NCBI RefSeq assembly: GCF_002149015.1
Contig: NZ_NGFO01000027.1
Coordinates: 23,095-87,094 of the forward strand
DNA from: Gordonia lacunae
GTDB taxonomy: Bacteria; Actinomycetota; Actinomycetes; Mycobacteriales; Mycobacteriaceae
Length of the DNA: 64,000 bases
Direction: 5' to 3'
The notes under the pieces are model-generated. The model saw only the letters and a program-made list of their open reading frames with translations, was not told the DNA's origin and ran no database searches. Of the stretch, positions 1 to 7,658 are shown in pieces (position 1 is the first letter of the stretch; every line of letters starts with the position of its first letter). The translations under genes and the position numbers were made by a program.

Positions 1-93
1 CACGGATCCGACGATCCACCGCATCGCCGAGAATGCCGGGCATCGACGAACTACGACGCGATACGGTGTGGGCCGACGATGAGGCGGTGTGCG

Positions 94-1026
94 ATGCGAG
101 GGTCCTCGCGAGTGGGTGCGGTGGTCGTGGTGTTGGCGTCTGCCGTTCTGGGAGTCCAGGCGCCGACGGCCGTGGCGGCGCCGGGATGCGCCCACGTGCG
201 GGTGACCGACATCGTTCCGTCGCCCACCCCGACCGGATGGTCGGAGAACGTCGGCTACGACGCAGCCGGAAACCTGTGGGTGTCGCGGATTCTCGAGAAC
301 GTCGTCGAGAGACGCAACCAGCAGGGCCGGGTCACCGCGCGCGTCCGCGTCGAGTCACCCGGCGCCGTCCGCCGAGGCCCGGACGATCTCCTCTACGTCG
401 CCTCGGGCGACTCGCCGGTCACCATGCTGCCCGGGTCCCCGCTGGTCGGCAAGGTCCTGCGGATCGACCCGCGCACGCCCTCCGCGCCGGCGACCGTCTT
501 CGCACGCGGACTCGGCATGCCGAACGGGCTGGCCGTGGACCGCACCGGCGACGTGTACGTTTCCGACGGACGGCTCGGGGTCGTCCGGATCCGCCCGGAC
601 GGTTCCGTCGATCACGCCTGGTCGGCCGCGGCACCGAAGAACCTGACTCCCAGCGCCACGATCAACGGAACCGGGATCAACGGCGCGGTGATCGTCGGTC
701 GGGATCTCTACGTCACGCTGACCGTCAGCGCAACGGGTCGCGTGCTGCGTGTCCCGCTCGCCGATCCCGCCGCCTATTCCGTGGCGGCCGATCTCGCCGC
801 ACCGCTACCGGGTGTGCTCGACGATCTCACCGAGGTGACCCCCGGGCGGCTCGCGGTGTCGTCGACCACCGGGCAGGTCCACCTCGTGGACCTCGGAACA
901 GGTCGGAGCTGCACCGCGAACGTCGGGCAGCCGGTGACCGCCCTCGCAGCGGTACCCGGTTCGGCCGGTCGCCTCGTGGCCGGAACCGAATCGGGGGTGC
1001 TGCTGACCCTCTCGATCGGTCGGTGA
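94..1026 (+). CDS. secreted SMP-30/gluconolactonase-like beta-propeller protein
   Basis: Predicted exported protein of about 310 residues. The N-terminus has a basic start, a hydrophobic Val/Leu/Ala core and an AVAAPG cleavage region, typical of a Sec signal peptide. The mature part shows repeated propeller-blade patterns such as GLAVDRTGDVYVSDG followed by VVRIRPDG, as in the SMP-30/gluconolactonase/LRE and NHL-like families. Such proteins may hydrolyse lactones or only bind ligands; no substrate can be read here. An ATG at 79 is also in frame. I prefer 94 because a GAGGCGG ribosome-binding site lies 6 bases before it and the signal peptide is then normal in length. The TetR gene starts 39 bases after the stop, so the two may be co-transcribed. 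Confidence 0.75.
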   Translation: MRGSSRVGAVVVVLASAVLGVQAPTAVAAPGCAHVRVTDIVPSPTPTGWSENVGYDAAGNLWVSRILENVVERRNQQGRVTARVRVESPGAVRRGPDDLLYVASGDSPVTMLPGSPLVGKVLRIDPRTPSAPATVFARGLGMPNGLAVDRTGDVYVSDGRLGVVRIRPDGSVDHAWSAAAPKNLTPSATINGTGINGAVIVGRDLYVTLTVSATGRVLRVPLADPAAYSVAADLAAPLPGVLDDLTEVTPGRLAVSSTTGQVHLVDLGTGRSCTANVGQPVTALAAVPGSAGRLVAGTESGVLLTLSIGR

Positions 1027-1065
1027 ATCCACTCCCCCGCCGCGCGAACGCGAGGAACCGATCAG

Positions 1066-1650
1066 ATGCGCAAAATACCACGGCAACAACGTTCTTCGTT
1101 CACCGTCGAGACGATCCTCGAGGCGACCACCCAGCTTCTCGACACCGAGGGCGCGGAGCTGACGACCAACCGCATCGCGGAGAAGGCCGGGGTCTCGGTG
1201 GGTTCGATCTATCAGTACTTCGGCGACAAGCAGGCGATCATCGACGAAGTCGCGCTGCGCCACCTCGACGCCGCCGACCGGGCGATGACCGCGGTGCTCG
1301 ACGACAACCCGGTCGGCTCCTGCCCGTGGCCGGAGGTGCTGCGCGCGGTGATCGAGGTGGCGGTGCGCGAGAACTCGACCCACGGCCGCGCCCATGGGCG
1401 CCTTCGCGAACTGGCCGATCCGGCACGCCTCGCCACCGGATACACCGCCCTCATCAACACCCTGATCGCCCGGCTGACCGCATATCTCGTCGCCGACGGC
1501 TGGTCGGCGGAAGCCGCGGCCGCCGACCTACGGCTCGCGTTCGCGGCGGTCGACGCCCAGGTCCATCAGCTGGCCGGAACCGACCTGAGCGGTGACGAAC
1601 TGACCGACCGCATCGCGGCCTACACCGAGGCCGCGCTCCGCGGGCGCTGA
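1066..1650 (+). CDS. TetR/AcrR family transcriptional regulator
   Basis: A 194-residue regulator. The N-terminal TetR DNA-binding domain (about residues 10-60) is clear: an ILEATTQLLDTEG helix, then the RIAEKAGVSVGSIYQYFGDK recognition-helix signature. The C-terminal ligand domain is helical and alanine-rich and gives no hint of the effector. It lies 39 bases after the SMP-30-like gene and convergent to coaX. Regulation of the upstream secreted protein or of itself is an inference from position only. Confidence 0.88.
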   Translation: MRKIPRQQRSSFTVETILEATTQLLDTEGAELTTNRIAEKAGVSVGSIYQYFGDKQAIIDEVALRHLDAADRAMTAVLDDNPVGSCPWPEVLRAVIEVAVRENSTHGRAHGRLRELADPARLATGYTALINTLIARLTAYLVADGWSAEAAAADLRLAFAAVDAQVHQLAGTDLSGDELTDRIAAYTEAALRGR

Positions 1651-1687
1651 CCTCAGCGGCCGGGGCCGACCGCCTCGGTCCACGAGA

Positions 1688-2491
1688 TCACTTGCCGCGA
1701 CGCGGGTTGGCCTTGGCCCGTTCGTGGACCAGCCGCAGCCCCTCCAGGGTCAGATGCGGGTGATGATCGGTGAGCGAACGACATTCGTCGAACATGAGCG
1801 GGGCGAGGTATCCGGTCGCGACGACGGTGACGTCGTCGCCGTCGAATCCCGGGACGGTGTCGCAGACACGGTCGACCAGTCCGTCCACCTGACCGGCGAA
1901 GCCGTAGAGGATGCCCGACTGGAGCGCCTCGACGGTGTTCTTGCCGAGTACGCCGCGGGGCGGCATCAACTCGACCTTCCGAACGGTGACTGTGTGTTCG
2001 GAGAGCGCCTCGACGGCGAGGTTCACGCCGGGCGCGATCGCCCCGCCGAGGAACTCGCCCGACGCCGAGACCGCGTCGACGACCGTCGCGGTACCGAAGG
2101 CGACCACGATGCACGGGCCGCCGAATTCGTGATGCGCGGCCAGACAATTGGAGACCCGGTCGGTGCCGACCTCCTTGGGGTTGTCGACCAGGAGGGGCAC
2201 TCCCGTGCGCACCCCGGGTTCGAGCAGCACGTGGGGGCCGTTGCCGAAGTAGCGCGGCACCATGACGCGGAGTTCACGCAGGAGCGACGGCACCGTCGAC
2301 AGTGCGCTGACCCCGGTGACCTGGTCGATGTCGTCACCGAGCATGCCGCGGAACGCCCACGCCAGCTCGTCCGCGGTGTAATGCGGGTCGGTGTGGATAC
2401 GCCAATCCCGCACCAGGCGTGCATGATCCCCGACCCCGGCATACACACCGAGATGGATGTTGGTGTTGCCGACGTCGACGGTGAGCAGCAT
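1688..2491 (-). CDS. coaX: type III pantothenate kinase
   Basis: Phosphorylates pantothenate, the first step of CoA synthesis from vitamin B5. It is 267 residues long, normal for CoaX. It opens with the ASKHA phosphate-binding motif DVGNTNIHLGVY (from residue 6) and carries further family stretches, including GTATVVDA and GGAIAPGVNLAVEAL. It is the last gene of a leftward DUF2520-panC-panD-coaX set, with panD ending 17 bases upstream. It therefore finishes the pathway whose vitamin is made by its two neighbours. The start is ATG. Confidence 0.95.
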   Translation of the reverse strand: MLLTVDVGNTNIHLGVYAGVGDHARLVRDWRIHTDPHYTADELAWAFRGMLGDDIDQVTGVSALSTVPSLLRELRVMVPRYFGNGPHVLLEPGVRTGVPLLVDNPKEVGTDRVSNCLAAHHEFGGPCIVVAFGTATVVDAVSASGEFLGGAIAPGVNLAVEALSEHTVTVRKVELMPPRGVLGKNTVEALQSGILYGFAGQVDGLVDRVCDTVPGFDGDDVTVVATGYLAPLMFDECRSLTDHHPHLTLEGLRLVHERAKANPRRGK

Positions 2492-2508
2492 CGAAGAACG
2501 TTCTCGCG

Positions 2509-2949
2509 TCAGAGGGACGCGTCGGCGAACAGCGGCGTGTCGAGCTGACGCGGGTCGAGCAGACCCGAGCCCTCGGGCACGTCGGCCGGATCGTCGCCGG
2601 TCGTCACGATCCGGTTCTGCGCGTCGACGAAGACGACGTTCGGCGAGTACTCACGCAGCTCCGCCGCGTCGAGCATGCTGTAGGCGATGATGATGACGAG
2701 ATCGCCCGGGTGGACGAGATGGGCTGCCGCGCCGTTGATCCCGATGACACCGCTGCCGCGCTCGCCGGCGATCGCGTAGGTCACCAGGCGGGCGCCGTTG
2801 TCGATGTCGACGATCGTGACCTGCTCGCCTTCGAGGAGGCCCGCGGCGTCGAGCAGGTCGGAGTCGATGGTCACCGAGCCGACGTAGTGCAGGTCGGCCT
2901 GGGTCACGGTGGCGCGGTGGATCTTCGAGGTCATCATGGTGCGCAACAT
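2509..2949 (-). CDS. panD: aspartate 1-decarboxylase (pro-enzyme)
   Basis: Makes beta-alanine from L-aspartate for pantothenate. The 146-residue protein has the family N-terminus MLRTMMTSKIHRATVT and the self-cleavage site HYVGSVTID, where the Gly-Ser bond is processed to give the pyruvoyl group. The substrate-loop stretch NGAAAHLVHPGDLVII is present. An ATG two codons upstream (2955) overlaps the panC stop as ATGA. I prefer 2949 because the GAGGG ribosome-binding site is then properly spaced and homologues begin there. The C-terminus is about 10 residues longer than in many relatives. Confidence in the gene is high; only the start is open. Confidence 0.94.
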   Translation of the reverse strand: MLRTMMTSKIHRATVTQADLHYVGSVTIDSDLLDAAGLLEGEQVTIVDIDNGARLVTYAIAGERGSGVIGINGAAAHLVHPGDLVIIIAYSMLDAAELREYSPNVVFVDAQNRIVTTGDDPADVPEGSGLLDPRQLDTPLFADASL

Positions 2950-2951
2950 GG

Positions 2952-3926
2952 TCATCGTCCCTCTGTCGTGGTTGTGGTGGCATTGGTCCAGGCGATTTCT
3001 TCGTCGAGCGCGGCGATCCCGCCGACCGTCACGCCGACGTTGTCGATCAGGCGAGCGCTGCCGAGCCGGGCCGCGACGAGCAGCCGGCCCGGGCCCTTCT
3101 CCGGCGGTTCCTCGAGCTGCCGTCCGTGCAGCGCCAGATAGTCGACCTCGATCTGCGGCACCGTGGCGAGCACCGCCTGGGCGGCAGCGAGAATGGCGTC
3201 GCGCCCGCCTTCGGCCGCGTGGGCGCCGGCGACGAGCGAGGCCGAGAGGGCCGTCGCGAGCTCCCGCTGCTCCGGGGTGAGGTACCGGTTGCGCGACGAC
3301 ATCGCCAGCCCGTCGGACTCGCGGACGGTCGGGACCCCCACGATGTCGACGTCGAGGTTCAGATCGGTCACCATCTGCTTGATGAGCACCAGCTGCTGAT
3401 AGTCCTTCTCACCGAAGAACGCCGCGTTCGGTCCGACGATGTTGAGCAACTTGAGGACCACGGTCAGCATCCCGGAGAAGTGGGTCGGTCGCGAGATGCC
3501 GTCGAGGATTCCGCCCGCCTCGCCCGGATGCACCGTCGTCCGCGGACCGTTCGGGTACATCGACGACGCCGACGGCGCGAACACCAACTCGACGCCGAGC
3601 GGCTCGAGCAGGGCGAGGTCGGCGTCGAGGGTGCGCGGATAGGCGTCGAGGTCCTCGCCGGCGCCGAACTGCAGCGGATTGACGAAGATGGACACCACCA
3701 CGACCGTGTTGCCCTTGGCCTTGGCGGCCCGGACGAGCTGGAGATGACCGGCGTGCAGCGCGCCCATGGTCGGGACGAGCACGACGCGCTTGCCCGCGGC
3801 ACGCAGCGCGCGCGTGACGCGGGTCAGGGACGCCGGCTCCCGGTGCACGGTCATCCGACCGGCCGAGTAGGTGGGTCGGTCGTCGAGCGGGCCGCTCACG
3901 CCGCCTCCTCCGCTTGGTGATGTCAT
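2952..3926 (-). CDS. panC: pantoate--beta-alanine ligase (pantothenate synthetase)
   Basis: Joins pantoate and beta-alanine with ATP to form pantothenate. The 324-residue protein shows the nucleotidyltransferase HIGH-like motif in VPTMGALHAGHLQLV, then FVNPLQFGAGEDLDAYPR and the KMSKS-region equivalent AMSSRNRYL. The first 24 residues or so are an extra glycine-rich N-terminal tail before MTVHREPASL. The chosen ATG is supported by a perfect GGAGG four bases upstream and by a 4-base ATGA overlap with the preceding DUF2520 gene. It overlaps or abuts panD downstream, so DUF2520-panC-panD-coaX is probably one operon. Confidence 0.95.
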   Translation of the reverse strand: MTSPSGGGGVSGPLDDRPTYSAGRMTVHREPASLTRVTRALRAAGKRVVLVPTMGALHAGHLQLVRAAKAKGNTVVVVSIFVNPLQFGAGEDLDAYPRTLDADLALLEPLGVELVFAPSASSMYPNGPRTTVHPGEAGGILDGISRPTHFSGMLTVVLKLLNIVGPNAAFFGEKDYQQLVLIKQMVTDLNLDVDIVGVPTVRESDGLAMSSRNRYLTPEQRELATALSASLVAGAHAAEGGRDAILAAAQAVLATVPQIEVDYLALHGRQLEEPPEKGPGRLLVAARLGSARLIDNVGVTVGGIAALDEEIAWTNATTTTTEGR

Positions 3927-4987
3927 CGGTCCTCCAGTGCGTCGATCAACGCCTGCGGCGCGTGGGTGTGGTCTGCCGCGCGGCGGGCGAGGGTGCGGTA
4001 CGCGTCGGCGATGCCATGCGGTCCCGTCCCGCCGGGCACGGTGCGCAAGGCTGCCAGGTGCCGGGCGACCGCAGGGGCGTCGCCCCGGGCGACGGGTCCG
4101 GTCAGGGCCGACGGGCCGAGTTCCAGCACGTTCCGCAACGACGCCGCGACCAGCGGGCCGAGGATGCGCTCGGCGAGGCGGTCACCGTGCCCGTCGACGG
4201 TCGCGGTGTCGCGGCCGGAGTGGTCGATCGCGGCGTTCAGCGCGACGACGGCGTCGGAGATCAGGGCGATCAAATGGTTGGCGCCGTGCGCGAGTGCCGC
4301 GTGGTAGAGCGTGCGATCGGCCTCGGCGATCCGTACCGGGTCGCCGCCCATCTCCAGCACCAGCGACGATGCGATGGCCTCGCCCACCGCATCGGCGGCG
4401 GTGATCGCGAAGCATGCGTTGGTGAGGCGAGCGGTGTCGTCCTCCGACCCGACGAAGGTCATCGCGGGATGCAGTGCGATCGCCAGGCCACCACGATCGG
4501 CCACCGGTTGCAGCACCGCCACCCCGTGCGCGCCCGCGGTGTGCGCGACGATCGTCCCGGGCCGGAGCGACTCGGATGTCGCGATCTGCTCGACGACGGT
4601 ACCCAGGGCCGCGTCGGGCACGCTCACCAGCAACAGCTCGGACCGTGCGACGACCTCGTCGAGGTCGAGTATCTCGGAATCGGGAAGCCGGCGAGCTGCT
4701 CGGCCGCGCGACTCGGGCGAACGGGCGACGACGGCGCCGACCACGTGCCCGGCCTTCTCCAGTGCCTCACCCAGCGCCGTCCCGACCCGGCCGGCGGAGA
4801 TGAGACCGACGGTGAGTCGAGCAGGCGCCGGCAGGTTCGTCATGCCGGGAAACGGATCGGTGGGAGCGGACCGCGGATACGCCTCGTCCGCGAAGGGGCG
4901 ATCGGGATGCAGACCATCGCCGAAGGCGTCGTCGCCACCGGCTCGCCGTGCGGACGGCATACCGGCATCACCGCTCGGTGAGGTCAC
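3923..4987 (-). CDS. Rossmann-fold DUF2520 protein (ketopantoate-reductase-like)
   Basis: A 354-residue protein with an N-terminal NAD(P)-binding fold: VGLISAGRVGTALGEALEKAG is the dinucleotide loop, followed by an AVVARSPESRGRAARRL strand-helix. The C-terminal helical DUF2520 domain contains ITAADAVGEAIASSLVLEMGG. Proteins of this kind sit directly upstream of panC in many actinobacteria, and some have been proposed to supply pantoate, but this one is unproven. The conserved domain begins about 49 residues into the protein, at MTNLPAPARL. I chose the GTG at 4987 because GGAGG lies just upstream, while the internal ATGs (4960, 4843) have no ribosome-binding site. The 4-base overlap with panC supports a shared operon. 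Confidence 0.82.
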   Translation of the reverse strand: MTSPSGDAGMPSARRAGGDDAFGDGLHPDRPFADEAYPRSAPTDPFPGMTNLPAPARLTVGLISAGRVGTALGEALEKAGHVVGAVVARSPESRGRAARRLPDSEILDLDEVVARSELLLVSVPDAALGTVVEQIATSESLRPGTIVAHTAGAHGVAVLQPVADRGGLAIALHPAMTFVGSEDDTARLTNACFAITAADAVGEAIASSLVLEMGGDPVRIAEADRTLYHAALAHGANHLIALISDAVVALNAAIDHSGRDTATVDGHGDRLAERILGPLVAASLRNVLELGPSALTGPVARGDAPAVARHLAALRTVPGGTGPHGIADAYRTLARRAADHTHAPQALIDALEDR

Positions 4988-5128
4988 CGCTGTCCTCCAG
5001 AGTGTCGTTCCAGTCCCGCCTCTGCCGAAACCACCGTCGCGCGAGCGAACTCGCTGCGGCGGCGTCGGCACGGGTACCAGACGTTGCAGAGCAAGAGTAG
5101 GTCCGACACCGCGGCCGGTGCCAACGTC

Positions 5129-5144
5129 TGTGACAGGTGTCACC
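5129..5144. promoter_or_regulatory. possible Crp/GlxR-type binding site
   Basis: TGTGACAGGTGTCACC matches the cAMP-receptor consensus TGTGA-N6-TCACA at 9 of 10 defined bases. It lies in the 293-base gap between the divergent DUF2520/panC operon (start 4987) and the kinase gene (start 5281). It could act on either, but occupancy is not shown. Confidence 0.4.
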
Positions 5145-5225
5145 CCGACGTCGGGAGGTCCCGGTCGCCGGGCTTGTCGACCGAACGACGGAACCACCGG
5201 TGACCTGGGCCGAAGCGGCGTAGTC

Positions 5226-5247
5226 TGAGGCGGCCGCCGCCGTCTCA
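5226..5247. other. hairpin in the kinase 5' region
   Basis: TGAGGCGGC and GCCGTCTCA can pair as a 9-base stem (one G-T pair) with a 4-base loop, 33 bases before the kinase start. It may affect translation of the kinase or be chance in GC-rich DNA. Confidence 0.25.
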
Positions 5248-5280
5248 CCGACACGCCCGCACACACACGAGGGTCCGCCC

Positions 5281-6693
5281 ATGAGCTTGGAACCGGGCAC
5301 ACAGTTCGCCGGATACACGGTCGTGCGCAAGATCGGCGCAGGCGGAATGGGCGAGGTGTACCTCGTCCGCCATCCGCGGCTCCCCCGCCACGACGTCATC
5401 AAGCTGCTCGCCGAGCACGTCTCGACCGATCCGACCTTCCGCGCCCGGTTCACCCGTGAGGCCGACCTCGCCGCTCAGCTCGACCATCCCTGCATCGTCA
5501 GCGTCTACGACCGGGGCGAGGTCGACGGGCGGCTCTGGATCTCGATGCAGTACGTGCCCGGCACCGATGCGGCCGCGCTGCTCGCGAGTGCCCCCGGCGG
5601 ACTGCCACCGGCCGATGTCGCGGCGGTGGGCGATGCGATCGGTGCCGCGCTCGATCACGCGCATCGGAGCGGGCTACTCCATCGCGATGTCAAGCCGGCG
5701 AACATCCTGCTCAGCACGGAGGAGTCGGCCCCGCGCTTTCCCGGGACCACCGAGCAGCGACGAATTCGACTGGCCGACTTCGGCATCGCACGATCGACCG
5801 ACAGCGGCGCGACCTCGCTCACGTCGACGGATCTGGTGATCGGTTCCTTTCCCTATTCGTCGCCCGAGCAACTCTCGGCCCAGCCCCTCGACGCCCGCAG
5901 TGACGTGTACTCGCTGTCCTGCACCGTCTTCGAGTTGCTCACCGGCACAGTTCCGTTCACCGCACGCACGCCCGCGATGATGATCCACCACCATCTCAGC
6001 ACGCCACCTCCGGACGTGTCGGCACTCCGGCCCGACATCCCGCGGGCGGTGGCCGACGCCGTGCGTGCCGGACTCGCGAAGGACCGGGCGGACCGGCCAC
6101 CGACGGCGGGAGCGTTTGCCGTGCAACTCCGTTCGGCGATCGACACCACGACTTTTGTGCCGGCGCCGGGAGCGAAGCGAGCGGGCCGATCCACACCGGC
6201 GCCGGGAGCGAAGCGAGCGGGCCGATCCAGGCCGGCGCCGGGACTGCGGCCGACGGTCCGCGCGCCCACCGCCGCGATTCCCGCAACCGCCGCGACCCCA
6301 CCGAGAGGTAGCGGGTCGCGGACCGGTCAACCGACGTCCCACGTGGGTGCGACTGCATATTCAGGACTACCGGGACAGACTGTCCCGCAACATGATCCAG
6401 GGGTGTCGACGATTCGGGCCTCACGGGACCTGCCGGTTCTGGACCCACCGCAGGCCGATGCCGGCCCTGCCCGGCGGACCACCGCGTCCCTTGCCTGCGG
6501 CGTGGCGGCCGTTCCGTTGAGCGTCGTCGGCGGGCTGGGCCTACCGGTCGGGATGGCCGGTTGGTATCTGGCCGGTCGCGGTCAGCCGAACTCGGCCGGC
6601 CGACTCGCCCGGATGCTGTGTGCGCTGGGCGTCGTCCTGAGCCTGGGGTTCATCGTGTTCACCGTCGGCCGAGCCGTGATGATGCAGTTCTGA
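5281..6693 (+). CDS. membrane-anchored Ser/Thr protein kinase (Pkn family)
   Basis: A 470-residue Hanks-type kinase. The kinase domain fills about residues 10-280: glycine loop GAGGMGEVY, catalytic loop HRDVKPANILL, DFGIARS, and a GSFPYSSPEQL segment in place of the usual activation-segment end. The ATP-lysine position appears as VIKLL. A proline-rich linker follows and carries a repeated PAPGAKRAGRS unit encoded by a 36-base DNA repeat. Two hydrophobic segments near the C-terminus (from ACGVAAVPLSVVGG, and ALGVVLSLGFIVFTVG) anchor it, with almost nothing outside, so there is no PASTA or sensor domain. It is divergent from the pan operon. The substrate is unknown. Confidence 0.88.
   Translation: MSLEPGTQFAGYTVVRKIGAGGMGEVYLVRHPRLPRHDVIKLLAEHVSTDPTFRARFTREADLAAQLDHPCIVSVYDRGEVDGRLWISMQYVPGTDAAALLASAPGGLPPADVAAVGDAIGAALDHAHRSGLLHRDVKPANILLSTEESAPRFPGTTEQRRIRLADFGIARSTDSGATSLTSTDLVIGSFPYSSPEQLSAQPLDARSDVYSLSCTVFELLTGTVPFTARTPAMMIHHHLSTPPPDVSALRPDIPRAVADAVRAGLAKDRADRPPTAGAFAVQLRSAIDTTTFVPAPGAKRAGRSTPAPGAKRAGRSRPAPGLRPTVRAPTAAIPATAATPPRGSGSRTGQPTSHVGATAYSGLPGQTVPQHDPGVSTIRASRDLPVLDPPQADAGPARRTTASLACGVAAVPLSVVGGLGLPVGMAGWYLAGRGQPNSAGRLARMLCALGVVLSLGFIVFTVGRAVMMQF
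6160..6243 (+). repeat. 36-base tandem repeat inside the kinase linker
   Basis: Two near-identical 36-base units start at 6160 and 6196, with a partial third from 6232. Each has CCGGCGCCGGGAGCGAAGCG followed by AGCGGGCCGATCC. Being a multiple of three, the repeat keeps the frame and encodes PAPGAKRAGRS twice. The GAGCGAAGCGAGCGG core looks like dispersed intergenic repeats I associate with this group of bacteria. Confidence 0.8.
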
Positions 6694-6723
6694 ACCGAAC
6701 CTGTTCTCTCTGTTCCACTTTCG

Positions 6724-7512
6724 TCAACGATAGAAGTCGCGGGCCCCAGCCTGCTGCGGGTCGCGCCCCTGTCGTGACAAGGCACCGAACACCGAATCGA
6801 CCACCCACAGGGTGACGATCCCCGCCACGATGTCGATGACGTCGTCGAACGGGGAACGGAACCTCGGCGAGAACGGATCCAGCACCTCCGAGGCCGGAAC
6901 GTTGAGGAGTCGCCCCGTGCCGTCGACGATCGCGTCGACCGGGTTCGACGCCCAGCCCTCATAGGCGTTGATCGCCAGCAGTGCGATGACCGGGATCGCC
7001 AGCACCCACCAGAATCCACGCCGCCGCGCGACCGACCACGCCACGATCAGCAGGACGACGAAGGCGGGCATGTTCTCCGAACAGAAAGTGAGGATCGGGT
7101 ACTCCCCCGACCGCACCAGGACGGGCACCTGGCCGCCCCAGAATCCGAGCGCACCGACCGCGCCGATCACCACCGCGATACCCGACCGAAGCGGACTCCG
7201 CGCCAAGATCCCCAGCACGAGAACCGTGTACAACGGCATCAGCGCTGTCAGCGACCAGATGAGCAGCAGACTCGCCTCGGGCCCGTTGGCCTGGAGGTTC
7301 GCGTGATACTCGGGGAACGGGGCGCCGTCGAGCGGGTCGAATGTGAAGAGCCACAGCACAGTCGGCCACCAGGCGATGACCGGCAGGAACAGGGCGGCGC
7401 TCACCAGTGATTGCTTGACCGCGTTCCCACGGTCGGTGTGGCGGATCGCGGCCATCGACGGACCGGACCCGGGCCCGAGACCGAACTCCCCACCAGCGAG
7501 CGTCTCGCTCAT
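6724..7512 (-). CDS. hypothetical multi-pass membrane protein
   Basis: A 262-residue protein I cannot assign to a family. After a soluble N-terminal stretch of about 30 residues it has five or six hydrophobic segments, including SAALFLPVIAWWPTVLWLF, SLTALMPLYTVLVLGILA, VVLLIVAWSVA and VLAIPVIALLAINAYEGW. The C-terminal part (VDAIVDGTGRLLNVPASEVL) is soluble before a last hydrophobic stretch, DDVIDIVAGIVTLWVVDSVF. It is convergent with the kinase gene, with a 30-base gap, and a perfect palindrome lies 52 bases upstream of its start. No catalytic motif is visible. Confidence 0.72.
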   Translation of the reverse strand: MSETLAGGEFGLGPGSGPSMAAIRHTDRGNAVKQSLVSAALFLPVIAWWPTVLWLFTFDPLDGAPFPEYHANLQANGPEASLLLIWSLTALMPLYTVLVLGILARSPLRSGIAVVIGAVGALGFWGGQVPVLVRSGEYPILTFCSENMPAFVVLLIVAWSVARRRGFWWVLAIPVIALLAINAYEGWASNPVDAIVDGTGRLLNVPASEVLDPFSPRFRSPFDDVIDIVAGIVTLWVVDSVFGALSRQGRDPQQAGARDFYR

Positions 7513-7563
7513 ACGGGAATACTAGGGCGATCGTCCAACTCGCACGGCCGAAAGCGCGGCAAC

Positions 7564-7577
7564 GTCACAGATGTGAC
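7564..7577. promoter_or_regulatory. perfect palindrome upstream of the membrane protein gene
   Basis: GTCACAGATGTGAC has perfect 6-base arms with a 2-base centre. It lies in the 146-base gap between the DUF6779 gene (ends 7659) and the start of the 262-residue membrane protein (7512). A dimeric regulator operator is plausible. The arms are in the opposite order to a Crp site. Confidence 0.4.
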
Positions 7578-7658
7578 CCGAACGGATGACAGAAGCGTAC
7601 GAGGGATTGCCCGGTGGGCATCCTCTGCGGCCGAACGCCTGCGGGTTCGACCGGTGAC

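Noticed and set aside
1..93. Gene fragment at the left window edge
   Set aside because: No frame with a clear coding pattern or stop context was found before the SMP-30-like gene.
33..1595. A 520-codon frame rich in Arg, Gly and Pro across the first two genes
   Set aside because: It is the +2 shadow of the SMP-30-like and TetR genes, with no start signal and no domain.
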